64,000 nt of DNA from Neobacillus sp. WH10. Its GTDB lineage: Bacteria; Bacillota; Bacilli; Bacillales; Cytobacillaceae. A program made the position numbers and the translations under genes. Where the stretch lies: the NCBI RefSeq assembly GCF_030123405.1, contig NZ_CP126110.1:3348001-3412000 (forward strand). The letters run 5' to 3'. Below the pieces are notes generated by a model. It was not told the origin of the DNA. It was given only the letters and a program-made list of their open reading frames with translations, and searched no databases. Shown here one piece after another: positions 17,386 through 26,196 of this stretch (the stretch's first letter is position 1; each line of letters begins with the position of its first letter).

Positions 17386-17424
17386 TAATCCTCAAGGTCG
17401 AAATTTTTGATTTATTCTTAAAAC

Positions 17425-17469
17425 AAAAAGCACACTTCCTTCCATAATTAGAAGTGAAATGTGCTTTTT
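17425..17469. terminator. bidirectional terminator
   Basis: AAAAAGCACACTTC and GAAGTG-AAA-TGTGCTTTTT form an interrupted stem with T runs at both ends, between the Ktr operon and the convergent LysM/3D gene. Confidence 0.75.
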
Positions 17470-17470
17470 A

Positions 17471-18301
17471 TTAGTCATTTAAAATTTTTACCTTAACTTG
17501 TTTTTTACCCCAATTAATTGCATCCTGTTCTGAAGGAATAAACACATCAATTCGATTTCCTTTAATCGCCCCGCCAGTATCAGCAGCTGTAGCTACTCCG
17601 TATCCTTCGACATATACTTTACTTCCAAGCGGAATAACAGATGGATCAACAGCGATAACTTTTGCATTTGGGTTAGCATTTAAATCAACCCCTGTAGCCG
17701 TTATGCCGGAACAGCCTTCACATGAAGCTGTATATGCTGTCGCCTTGACGGTAAGTTCCTTTGTACCCTCTACTTCACTATTTGAAGATTCATTATTGTT
17801 GTTAGCCTTATTTACTGTTGTATTTTCGTTCTCACTTGTCTTCTCTCCAAGGGTTGAAGAGGGTTCAACAGGAATGTTCTTGCTTTGATCATTGTTATTA
17901 TTTTGAACCTGTGTCGCTGAATCAGCATTTTTAACATTATCATTTAATTCATCATAAATGATGAGATTTAACCCTGGATGAATTAGGTCTGTATTTAAGT
18001 TGTTCCATTCTTTTATTTGATTTACTGATACTTGATATTTTAATGCAACATCCCATAAGGTATCATCTTGTTGAACTGTGTATTGTTTTTCAGTTGCAAT
18101 TGTTAATACATCTCCCGGATGAATAAGGTCAGTAGAAAGCTGATTCCACTTTTCAATATTTTCTACAGATGTATTATGTAACTGTGAAAGTTCCCATAGG
18201 GTGTCCCCTTTTTTCACGGTTACTTCTGCCGCTTGTACATTAGCACCTACAGTTCCTGAGAGTGCAGCTACTGCAATAAATGCTTTTATTTTTTTAATCA
18301 T
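17471..18301 (-). CDS. secreted LysM-3D domain cell-wall protein (YocH-like)
   Basis: A 276-residue exported protein: signal peptide (MIKKIKAFIAVAALSGTVG, cut near VQAAE), two LysM repeats (VKKGDTLWELSQLHNTS and VQQDDTLWDVALKYQVS), an Asn/Ser/Thr-rich linker, and a C-terminal 3D domain with AYTASCEGCSGITATG and AADTGGAIKGNRIDVF, the three conserved Asp residues that name the family. This is the architecture of B. subtilis YocH, a peptidoglycan hydrolase of the WalRK regulon. The ATG at 18299-18301 is preceded by GGGAGGAAAGAAA; the earlier ATG overlaps that site. No clear WalR box seen. Confidence 0.9.
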   Translation of the reverse strand: MIKKIKAFIAVAALSGTVGANVQAAEVTVKKGDTLWELSQLHNTSVENIEKWNQLSTDLIHPGDVLTIATEKQYTVQQDDTLWDVALKYQVSVNQIKEWNNLNTDLIHPGLNLIIYDELNDNVKNADSATQVQNNNNDQSKNIPVEPSSTLGEKTSENENTTVNKANNNNESSNSEVEGTKELTVKATAYTASCEGCSGITATGVDLNANPNAKVIAVDPSVIPLGSKVYVEGYGVATAADTGGAIKGNRIDVFIPSEQDAINWGKKQVKVKILND

Positions 18302-18545
18302 TTTCTTTCCTCCCATGTTCTTTCGTGGCTAACAGAACCCATCATAACATGGATATTTCTTATACAAAGAACAAGGGGATTTTAATTCGTTTACAAGCAT
18401 GGCAATTATATTACAATAATATTTCTAGATAACTGGAAATTCATAATCCTAAGCAAGATTTTTCATCCTCAATTCATCAATATTTTAATGAAAGAAAAAA
18501 ATAGTGCAGCATTTTTTTCTGCACTATTCTTTAAAAATAATTTTT

Positions 18546-20603
18546 TTAAACCTTCGAGATTGCAACCGCACATGCTTTATATTCAGCAGTTCCGGAGATA
18601 GGGTCATACTCATTTAGAGTTAATACGTTGGTTGGCGTTTCACTCCAGTGAAAACTCATGAATACAAGGCCAGGAACCACTTGTTCTGTAATCTTTGCCT
18701 TTACCTCAAGCTCCCCTCTTCTGGAACGAACCTGTACTACTTCACCGTCAGTAATACCAAGTGCAGCTGCATCATCTGGATGGATATCAACCGTTTCTTC
18801 TGTTTGTTTCACTTTGACTCCTGCTGCATAGTGACGTGTCTGTGTATGGGTATTATAAGACTCATAACGCCTTCCTGTTGTTAACGTAAATCGATATTCC
18901 GCGTCGGGCAATTCTAATGGTTCCGTATAGTCCACTGGGACAAATGGTGACTTTTTAACAATCGGCTGGGGAGAATGAAACCGCTCATGCATTATTAATG
19001 TTCCTGGATGGTTTTCATCTGGACATGGGTAATGAATGCTGTACTCGTTTTCAAGCCTCTCGTAGGATATGCCGCCGTACATCTCCCATGCAAGCTTCCT
19101 CACTTCATCCCAAATTTCCTCACTATTTTGATAGTGCATCGGATATCCCATAATAGTAGAAAGCTCGCAAAGAATTTCCCAGTCTTCCTTCACATTTGGG
19201 TGTGCATCGACTGCCTTACGAACGCGTTGAATTCTTCGGTCTGTATTCGTATAGGTTCCATCGACCTCTCCCCAAGAACGAGCAGGCAATACAACATCTG
19301 CCATTTTCGCCGTTTCCGTTAGGAATATGTCTTGGACAATTAATAAATCAAGCTTTTCAAACAATTTTTTCGTATGATTCATATGAACATCAGCAAGGAG
19401 TGGATTTTCACCAATAACATAAAGAGCCTTTAACTCTCCCATTTCTAAACGATCAAAGGTACGTGTTTGTGTATCTCCAGCTTGCGGATTTAATTTTACA
19501 TTCCATTCCTTTTCATATCGGACTCGAAACTCCTCATTTGCTAAGTTCATCGCTCCAGCCAATTGGTTTGGCAAGCATCCCATATCACCTGCACCTTGGA
19601 CATTATTTTGCCCTCTTAATGGCATTATGCCTGTACCTTGTTTTCCTATGTTCCCAGTTAATAAGGCTAAATTTGCAATATCAAATACATTGTTTACACC
19701 GCAATGATGCTCGGTAATCCCGAGTGTGTAGGCAATCATCGAACCGCTTGATGAAGCATATTCCCGTGCGGTTGCCACAATATCTTCCTCACTTAGACCT
19801 GTGATCACAGCTGCATACTCAGGTGTATATGGCTCAACCTGTTTTTGCAACCGATCAAAATCAATTGTAAACTGCTCTACAAACACAGGATTATAAAGAC
19901 CTTCCTTTATAATAACGTGAAGGAGTGCATTAATAAGGGCGATATCTGAACCAACATTGATTTGTAGATGACGATGAGCTACTTTTACCATATCAATTTT
20001 TCTTGGATCAATTACAATAATCTTTAGACCTGATTTTACCGCCTTTTTCATTCGATTCGCAATAATTGGATGGGCTTCAGTCGTGTTTGACCCCATCAAC
20101 AGCAATACTTCTGCCTTTTCAAAATCTTCAAGAGTATTCGTCGGGAAACCACTTCCAAAAACAGTTGCCAGACCGGCAACGCTAGGAGCGTGTCATGTAC
20201 GGTTACAACCATCAATATTGTTACTTTGAATTACTGTCCTCATGAATTTTTGCGTAATAAAGTTGGATTCGTTAGTGCTTCTCGCACAAGCAAATATACT
20301 AATCGCATTTGGGCCCCAATCAGTTTTAATTTCTGATAGTTTTTTAGCGATGAATTGATAGGCCTCATCCCATGTTGTTTCAACAAGCTGGCCGGCTTTT
20401 TTGATAAGCGGTGATGTTAATCTATTTTTAGCATGGACATATTCATAGGCAAAAGCACCCTTTACACATGTTTGCCCTTTATTAACAGGTGCCTCTTTAT
20501 CTCCGCGGATTTTCATAATTTTATTATCCTGAACTTCAAGGATTAAGCCGCATCCAGTACCACAGTATCCGCAGATTGTTTTTACAAAACTTGCTTCACC
20601 CAC
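18546..20603 (-). CDS. fdhF: formate dehydrogenase alpha subunit, selenocysteine-containing (in-frame UGA)
   Basis: Molybdopterin enzyme oxidising formate to CO2. Read through one in-frame TGA (20193-20195, codon 137) the protein is 685 residues, close to E. coli FdhH. The N-terminus carries the 4Fe-4S ligands Cys11, Cys14, Cys18 and Cys46 (CGYCGTGC, GQTCVKG). The TGA falls in NIDGCNRT-U-HAPSVAGL, the Sec/Cys active-site position of the family. The 29 codons after it stay open and conserved (HAPSVAGLATVFGSGFP), and the C-terminal half has the molybdopterin domain (LTGNIGKQGTGIMPLRGQNN). A SECIS-like hairpin follows the UGA. Automated calling would split it at the stop. No fdhD or sel genes in the window. 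Confidence 0.88.
20164..20195 (-). promoter_or_regulatory. UGA plus bacterial SECIS-like hairpin
   Basis: On the minus strand the UGA is followed after 12 nt by GUUGCC-GGUCU-GGCAAC, a 6-bp stem with a GGUCU loop. The E. coli fdhF SECIS, as I recall it, has the GGUC loop at the same distance from its UGA and likewise begins UGACACG. This position and loop fit a SelB binding site. Confidence 0.82.
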
Positions 20604-20759
20604 TTTATTCCCTCCCCATTAAAAACATAACTATCTATATAACCATATTAATCTATTTAATACGTTTGTAGGCTCCTTTTTTTAAAAAAATTTGTCTATT
20701 TTTAAAAAGAAGAAATTGGATAAGAAAAGCGCAAGTGACCGTTTATCTCCGTATAAAAA

Positions 20760-20784
20760 AAAACGAGAGTGTATCTCTCGTTTT
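20760..20784 (-). terminator. histidine kinase terminator
   Basis: AAAACGAGAG / CTCTCGTTTT stem followed by nine T on the minus strand, overlapping the stop codon of the kinase gene. Confidence 0.85.
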
Positions 20785-22934
20785 CACGCAATTTTTGCAG
20801 GTAATAATATATTGAAGGTTGTTCCTTTATTTGGCTCACTTTCAACAAACACTTTACCGTGATGACTTTCAATAATTTTAAAGCTAACCATTAATCCTAG
20901 GCCATTACCATTCCTCTTAGTTGTGTAAAATGGCTCACCAAGTTTCTGCAATTTATCTTTAGGAATACCTACCCCAAAATCCTGAATCGAGATTTGTACA
21001 TTATTATCATGAGTAAACGTTTTAACGTGCAAATCTCCACCTTTTGGCATTGCTTCGATTCCATTTTTAATAAAGTTTAGAAAAACCTGCTTTAAGCGAT
21101 TCTCGTCACAATCAATTTGAATAATCTCTTGATTACAATCAAATAACAAGTGGACATTCCTCTTCCTCGCTTCAAATTCAAGTAGTGAAATGACGTCTCT
21201 AATTACCGGAACGACATTCTTTTCTTCTAATTCCACTGCCTTTGGTTTAGCTAACACCATAAAGTCCTCAACGATGTTATTTACCCGTTCAATCTCATCA
21301 AGAATAATATTCAAAAACTCTAACCGATCTGGATTTTTCTCATCTAACTGTAAGAATTCTGTATACCCCTTCATAGAGGTTAGTGGATTGCGAATTTCGT
21401 GAGCGACACCTGCTGCCAATTGACCCACTGCAGCAAGTTTATCTTGGCGGTGAAGAACTTCTTCTGTTTTCTTCCGTTCCGTTATATCATTACGAATGGC
21501 TAAATATTGGTACGGCCTTCCAGCTTCATTTATAAAAGGAACGATCGTGGTATCCACCCAATAAAAGGTCCCATCCTTAGCTTTATTTCTTATTTCACCT
21601 TTCCATACATTACCTTCCCCAATTGTTTTCCAAAGGTTTTTGAAGTATTCCTTACTGTGGTAACCTGAATTAAGGATATTATGATCTTTTCCTATTAATT
21701 CTTCACGACTATACTTTGATATCTCACAAAACTTTTCGTTTACGCTGGTGATTTTTCCTTTTGAATCTGTAAAGGCAACAATGGAAGATTGATCTAAAGC
21801 AAATTTTATATCAGTATTCTCTTTTATTGTCTCTTTGAGGTGCTCCTCTGCCCTTTTTCGATCAGAAATATCTGAGCGGATAGCGATATATTGAACAGGT
21901 TTACCTTTATTATTCAAAAAAGGAACAATGGTAGTGTCAACCCAATAAAACGAACCATCCTTTGCTTTATTTCTTATCTCTCCACGCCAAACCTGACCTG
22001 ATTGGATCGTTTTCCAAAGATGTTGAAAAAAATCTTTTGGATGATAATCTGAGTTTAAAATTCGGTGATTCTTACCAATGATCTCTTCCTTCTTATACTT
22101 TGAAATTTCTTCAAATTTATCATTTATATAAACAATTGTTCCATGTGGATCTGTAATCGCCACAATGGCCGCAGCATCAAGTGCAGCTTTAATGTCCTTT
22201 AAGTTTGTATCCGTTGCTGCTAATTGTTTACTTTTCAAAGTACTCGAAATAATCAAACCTCCGGTGATTAAAACAGATACAAATAAGACCAAATAAATAA
22301 AGAATGGACTATTTGCGTTCGAGCCATTTACCACTTCACTTGTCATGATCTCAGCCCGTTGTAAAAGAAAATGACCTTCAGCAATTGTTCCTGAAATAAT
22401 TAATACACTTACCGGTTTTAACCAACCCTGATTTCCTTGGGAGTAGCTTGATGAAAAAAGAATCCACAAAGAAAATAAAAATGAACAAAAAATTAATAAT
22501 CCTAAAAATATTAGCAGTACAATATTGTATTTAATATTTACATTCATGGCATATAAACTGATCACTTGAGTCGCAATAACAGCAAAGGTTAAAAATAAGC
22601 TGCCGACAAGTAAATGATAGAATCGAATAGTTTTGCCAAAAAACGCAAGGAAAGCAATTCCGGTAAAGGCAATTCCAATAAACATTGCAAGAATCGTAAG
22701 CGGAATATTATAGCTTGCAAACCGATTTGTATCTGCTGAAATAAGTGCAATAAAATTCATGACCCATATTCCAATACCCATTGAAAATGTTCCACCAAGA
22801 AAGAGAAGCCGCTTATTATGGTAAGAAGACCTTATTAAAGTAAACATATCCAATGCTGTATATGATGCCATGATGGTTAAACCGATGGCAATAATAATGA
22901 AATATGGATTAAAAGTCCCAAGCAACGCATTCAT
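20784..22934 (-). CDS. membrane sensor histidine kinase with two PAS domains
   Basis: A 716-residue kinase. Residues 1-235 form about seven helices resembling an MHYT sensor domain but with its motif changed (GIGIWVMNFIALIS, Asn60 where His is usual). Two very similar PAS domains follow (about 245-362 and 375-488), each with GEIRNKAKDG[ST]FYWVDTTIVPF and a PAC end (S/N-DI[ST][DE]RK), suggesting an internal duplication. HisKA has His512 in GVAHEIRNPLTSMKGY; HATPase_c has FIKNGIEAM, DFGVGIP and GNGLGLMV. This layout matches sporulation-type orphan kinases (KinA/KinE-like). No response regulator is adjacent. A strong GGGGGG-rich site precedes the ATG. Confidence 0.92.
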   Translation of the reverse strand: MNALLGTFNPYFIIIAIGLTIMASYTALDMFTLIRSSYHNKRLLFLGGTFSMGIGIWVMNFIALISADTNRFASYNIPLTILAMFIGIAFTGIAFLAFFGKTIRFYHLLVGSLFLTFAVIATQVISLYAMNVNIKYNIVLLIFLGLLIFCSFLFSLWILFSSSYSQGNQGWLKPVSVLIISGTIAEGHFLLQRAEIMTSEVVNGSNANSPFFIYLVLFVSVLITGGLIISSTLKSKQLAATDTNLKDIKAALDAAAIVAITDPHGTIVYINDKFEEISKYKKEEIIGKNHRILNSDYHPKDFFQHLWKTIQSGQVWRGEIRNKAKDGSFYWVDTTIVPFLNNKGKPVQYIAIRSDISDRKRAEEHLKETIKENTDIKFALDQSSIVAFTDSKGKITSVNEKFCEISKYSREELIGKDHNILNSGYHSKEYFKNLWKTIGEGNVWKGEIRNKAKDGTFYWVDTTIVPFINEAGRPYQYLAIRNDITERKKTEEVLHRQDKLAAVGQLAAGVAHEIRNPLTSMKGYTEFLQLDEKNPDRLEFLNIILDEIERVNNIVEDFMVLAKPKAVELEEKNVVPVIRDVISLLEFEARKRNVHLLFDCNQEIIQIDCDENRLKQVFLNFIKNGIEAMPKGGDLHVKTFTHDNNVQISIQDFGVGIPKDKLQKLGEPFYTTKRNGNGLGLMVSFKIIESHHGKVFVESEPNKGTTFNILLPAKIA

Positions 22935-23227
22935 TAACCAGCACCCCCCTTTTTCAACAATGAATTTCTACTATGATTGTAATGTAAAGTAGATGCGTAT
23001 GGAAGCAATAATTTTCTAGCTTTCCCATTTATTTTTACCCTATATCCGTTCATCATTATATATAAACATGGATAAGGGTTAAATAGATTTTTGTGATAAA
23101 AGTCTTATTTTTAAATTTAAGGCAAATATTTTTAAAAAAAGTCTACACAATTTAGATTTTTTTGTTTATACTGTACTATAACAATAACAAATTTAATAAA
23201 CTGTATTAATAAAGGAGGAGTTTTAAG

Positions 23228-23362
23228 ATGTTAATGAGTCCAGTAGAATTTTTCCGCAACCTGCCAAAAAAGGAATGTCCAGAATGTGGTCAGAATATGG
23301 AGGAACAAGCTGAAAGCTATTTAATGGAATGCGATCGCTGTCTATCTAAAAGAGAAGAGTAA
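23228..23362 (+). CDS. yhfH: YhfH family small zinc-ribbon-like protein (44 aa)
   Basis: A 44-residue protein starting MLMSPVEFFRNLPKKECPEC, behind AAAGGAGGAG. Two Cys pairs (CPEC and CDRC) suggest a small metal-binding ribbon. The N-terminal FFRNLPxKxCPECG pattern is that of the short YhfH proteins found across Bacillaceae, whose function is unknown. It stands alone with its own terminator. Confidence 0.8.
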   Translation: MLMSPVEFFRNLPKKECPECGQNMEEQAESYLMECDRCLSKREE

Positions 23363-23370
23363 TTAACAAG

Positions 23371-23398
23371 AACTCTCCGTTTATAGGAGAGTTTTTTG
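23371..23398 (+). terminator. terminator of the yhfH-like gene
   Basis: AACTCTCC / GGAGAGTT stem followed by TTTTTG, 8 bp after the stop codon. Confidence 0.85.
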
Positions 23399-23487
23399 TT
23401 GTTTCAAAATATTTCCGTTTTGGAGATAAATAGGCAGGCATAATCCATTTTCTTAAAGCAAAACCTTTATTTAAGGAGATGATTTGC

Positions 23488-23673
23488 ATGGCTAAGAAGG
23501 AAGAGTATTTAACCCCAACAGCAAAAGAACATCAAATGACAATTTCTAATGGCTCGATTTTTCCAAATAAAAAGAATGTGGCAGGGAATTCCGTTGACGA
23601 TCACAAGTTTCTTGAGGAAGCCAACACCATAATAACCGGGGATGAAATTCGCCAGCAAAATGAAAACCTCTAA
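23488..23673 (+). CDS. small hypothetical protein (61 aa)
   Basis: An ATG at 23488, 9 nt behind AAGGAG, starts MAKKEEYLTPTAKEHQMTIS; an in-frame ATG at 23479 abuts the ribosome binding site. The protein is hydrophilic, without Cys or membrane segment, and ends ITGDEIRQQNENL. It resembles the many short uncharacterised Bacillus proteins of spore or stress regulons, but no family is recognised. A hairpin terminator shared with the convergent YdjO-like gene follows. Confidence 0.6.
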   Translation: MAKKEEYLTPTAKEHQMTISNGSIFPNKKNVAGNSVDDHKFLEEANTIITGDEIRQQNENL

Positions 23674-23703
23674 TCGGTGATGTGAGCTAATAAGTAAAGA
23701 ATA

Positions 23704-23733
23704 AAAGACTGTCCCCAATTTGTGACAGTCTTT
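23704..23733. terminator. bidirectional terminator
   Basis: Perfect 10-bp stem AAAGACTGTC / GACAGTCTTT with a T-rich minus-strand side (TTTTATTCTTT), between the 61-aa gene and the YdjO-like gene. Confidence 0.8.
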
Positions 23734-23749
23734 GGAAGCTGAATCCTTA

Positions 23750-23935
23750 TTAGATTTTCGGAAGCTCTCTTATTTCCTGTATCATTTCATTCCCGCACAT
23801 CGGACAAAGCAAGTCATCGGCGACAAAATCCTTTCTCATCCAGCCAATACAGGAATCATCCATACAAGAGTAGATTTCTGTATCCACAAGTATGGTTTCT
23901 ATTTCTTCTTCTTTAGCTCTTTTTCCGTAAAAAAT
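23750..23935 (-). CDS. YdjO-like cysteine-rich small protein, apparent ATT start
   Basis: A 61-residue frame with two Cys pairs (CMDDSC and CPMC) in the order of the B. subtilis cold-inducible YdjO family (ExxxC..xxCxGWxRKxFxxxxxxLCPxCG). It is followed by IQEIRELPKI and a stop. A strong ribosome binding site AAAGGAGGCGGTTCCC leads directly to ATT-TTT-TAC-GGA. No ATG, GTG or TTG lies between the upstream in-frame stop and the conserved part, so ATT (23933-23935) is the only plausible start. A paralogue lies at 62718-62921 in the same window. Probably a zinc-binding protein; role unknown. Confidence 0.65.
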   Translation of the reverse strand: MFYGKRAKEEEIETILVDTEIYSCMDDSCIGWMRKDFVADDLLCPMCGNEMIQEIRELPKI

Positions 23936-24020
23936 GGGAACCGCCTCCTTTTATCCTAGTATGTCCAAAAAGGAACTTTTCATTTCCAGAAATTTTTTTC
24001 TTAGGAGTGGTCAAAAAACA

Positions 24021-24158
24021 ATGGCTTTCCATAATAAACGATACACAAAGGCAGGAACAGATATCAAGGAAGTGAAACGATTAAACAGCCAGTCCGGCTT
24101 AAGTTATAATGAAGTCAAAAAATTGCTTGCAGAAAGATATCTTCAAAAGAAACAGTAA
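24021..24158 (+). CDS. small hypothetical protein (45 aa)
   Basis: MAFHNKRYTKAGTDIKEVKR begins a 45-residue basic protein whose TDIKEVKRLNSQSGLSYNEVK stretch vaguely recalls the repeats of gamma-type spore proteins (TNAQxVRxQNxxS), but it lacks the Gln/Gly richness. The ribosome binding site TTAGGAG sits 13 nt from the ATG, slightly far. A terminator follows. The spore link is inference. Confidence 0.6.
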   Translation: MAFHNKRYTKAGTDIKEVKRLNSQSGLSYNEVKKLLAERYLQKKQ

Positions 24159-24187
24159 AAAAGCGGAACCGTTTCGTTCCGTTTTTT
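24159..24187. terminator. bidirectional terminator
   Basis: AAAAGCGGAAC / GTTCCGTTTTTT stem with one bulged G and U-runs on both sides, directly after the 45-aa gene. Confidence 0.75.
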
Positions 24188-24240
24188 ACTCTTCTTTTTT
24201 TCGATCATCAGACTGCTCCGTTTGAGACATCCTTTATCGA

Positions 24241-26196
24241 TTAGTTTTGTTTTTTGTAACCTAGGGTTTGATTTTCTGTATAATCTATCGTGATACTTTC
24301 CTCATGTCCTTTTGCTAGAAGTTTGCTTTTTTTACGGTTTTCCTTTGATTCAAAAATAATATCGAAATCATAATCATCAGGATACAATTCATTTGCTGCG
24401 ATATAGAGAGCGATCCTTTTATGGTTGATCGAAACCTTTTCTCCTCTTATTTGTACTATATAATTTCCGTACAGATCCGGCCCAGTATAGATAATGCCAA
24501 ACTCATTTGTTGGCGATATTTTTACATTGTCACCTTGATTATAGAGTGGTACCTTCACTTCCTTTTTTAGCATATTATTTCGATGTCGATATTTATTGAT
24601 AATCACCTGTTTATCTAGTTCCCTAAGCTTCCATGCATCAGTAATTTCTGTTGTATATCGCTTATCTTCCTTATAAGTGATGTGATGTGCTCTTTCGATG
24701 ATTTTCGGATGAATTCCAAGCTTTAAAGCAATAGCAAAAGCTTGGCTCTCTCCTCCTCTGCCAATAGTCAAGCGGTATGTCGGGCTTAGCGTTGTTAAAT
24801 CGAACTCCATGGACCCATTGATAAAACCTTGATGCGCTTCTGCGAACTCTTTTATCTCACTATAATGTGTCGTTGCCAGTATCGTCGACCCTTTTTCATA
24901 AAGAGTTTCTAAGATTGCTGTCGCAAGCCCCATCCCTTCTCCAGGGTCAGTCCCTGAACCAAGTTCATCTAATAATGCCAATGTTCGATCATTCGTTTCT
25001 TGTAAAATTTCGATGATATTGACAATTCTTGAACTAAATGTACTTAAATTTTCAGTTATACTTTGACCATCTCCAATATCCACTAAGATCCGCTCAAAAA
25101 TACTTAAGTTGCTTTCTTCTGATGCAGGGACGTGCAGTCCACATTGAACCATTAAGGATAATAGGCCGACGGTTTTGATTGTAACCGTTTTGCCGCCAGT
25201 ATTTGGTCCGGTAATTACTAAAGCACGCTGCTCTCTTTCCAAATAAAATGACAATGGAACTGCCTTTTCACCTAAAAGGGGGTGCCTCGCTTGCTTCAAT
25301 TCCAAATCACCTGTTTCATTAATATCTACCTTATTGCCATTAATTGACCTGCTATACTTCGCTTTAGCAAATAAAAAATCATAATGAACCATCGTTTCAA
25401 TCGCTAAACGAATTTGCTGTTCCTTATCTTCTACCAATCCTGTTAGATAGTTCAGAACCTTTTCCACCTCGGACTCTTCATCAGCGAGGAGCCATGTTAC
25501 TTGATCTTGATATATCGCAATTTCTTCTGGCTCGATAAAAAGAGTTGAACCTGATGCGGATGTATCTAACACCGTCCCTTTTATTTTGTTCCGATATTCC
25601 TTCTTTATTGGAATGACATATCTACCATTTCTTTGACTTATGACATTTTCCTGCAAATAGGTTTTATACTTATTCGAACGGATTAACTGTAATGTTTTTT
25701 CTTTTAGGCGTTCCTCTTGAATCGTGATTTGTTTTCTTACTTTTAATAGTTCCTTACTTGCATAATCATCCACACGGCCATTACGGATACAACGAATAAT
25801 TTCAGCTGAAAGCTCGGGTAATTCATTAATACTCTCCACATAAGAGGATACCCTTGGAGCATAAATCTCTTTATCCTTCATGTATCTCCGCATTTTTCCG
25901 CAGCAATCCAAAAAATCTGAAAGTTTCGCTAGCTGATCAATCCTGAGGACGACTCCCTTATTCATATTATTTAACAGAGATTTCATTCCGTCTAATCCAT
26001 GAACTGGAACACTGGCACTCTTTTTCAAAATCTCAACAGCTTCAGAAACCTCATCAAGCCAGGCTTCAATTTGTTTTTTATTTGTTGACGGCGTCAAACA
26101 CTCAATTTTTTCTTTTCCTTCTTTCGTTAAAGCAAAGTTGGCGATTATTGTTTTTATTTGCTGAAATTCCAAACTTTTAAAAGTATGCTTATTCAC
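24241..26196 (-). CDS. MutS2-like ATPase lacking the Smr nuclease domain
   Basis: A 651-residue MutS-family protein. The first 300 residues match the MutS2 core/lever region (LEFQQIKTIIANFALTKEGK start; LDTSASGSTLFIEP). The ATPase follows, with Walker A GPNTGGKTVTIKT, Walker B LALLDELGSGTDPGEG and the signature ATTHYSEIKEFA. True MutS2 is about 785 residues with a C-terminal Smr endonuclease; here the last 100 residues contain only a KOW-like stretch (QGDNVKISPTNEFGIIY), so nuclease activity is not expected. It may act on branched DNA or collided ribosomes without cutting. Start is GTG behind AGGAGGATACTAAA. A structured leader lies upstream. Confidence 0.88.
   Translation of the reverse strand: MNKHTFKSLEFQQIKTIIANFALTKEGKEKIECLTPSTNKKQIEAWLDEVSEAVEILKKSASVPVHGLDGMKSLLNNMNKGVVLRIDQLAKLSDFLDCCGKMRRYMKDKEIYAPRVSSYVESINELPELSAEIIRCIRNGRVDDYASKELLKVRKQITIQEERLKEKTLQLIRSNKYKTYLQENVISQRNGRYVIPIKKEYRNKIKGTVLDTSASGSTLFIEPEEIAIYQDQVTWLLADEESEVEKVLNYLTGLVEDKEQQIRLAIETMVHYDFLFAKAKYSRSINGNKVDINETGDLELKQARHPLLGEKAVPLSFYLEREQRALVITGPNTGGKTVTIKTVGLLSLMVQCGLHVPASEESNLSIFERILVDIGDGQSITENLSTFSSRIVNIIEILQETNDRTLALLDELGSGTDPGEGMGLATAILETLYEKGSTILATTHYSEIKEFAEAHQGFINGSMEFDLTTLSPTYRLTIGRGGESQAFAIALKLGIHPKIIERAHHITYKEDKRYTTEITDAWKLRELDKQVIINKYRHRNNMLKKEVKVPLYNQGDNVKISPTNEFGIIYTGPDLYGNYIVQIRGEKVSINHKRIALYIAANELYPDDYDFDIIFESKENRKKSKLLAKGHEESITIDYTENQTLGYKKQN

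Noticed and set aside
20193..20603. Broken formate dehydrogenase (nonsense mutation) read as a pseudogene
   Set aside because: The stop is UGA precisely at the Sec position with a SECIS-like hairpin, and both halves are well conserved; read as one selenoprotein.
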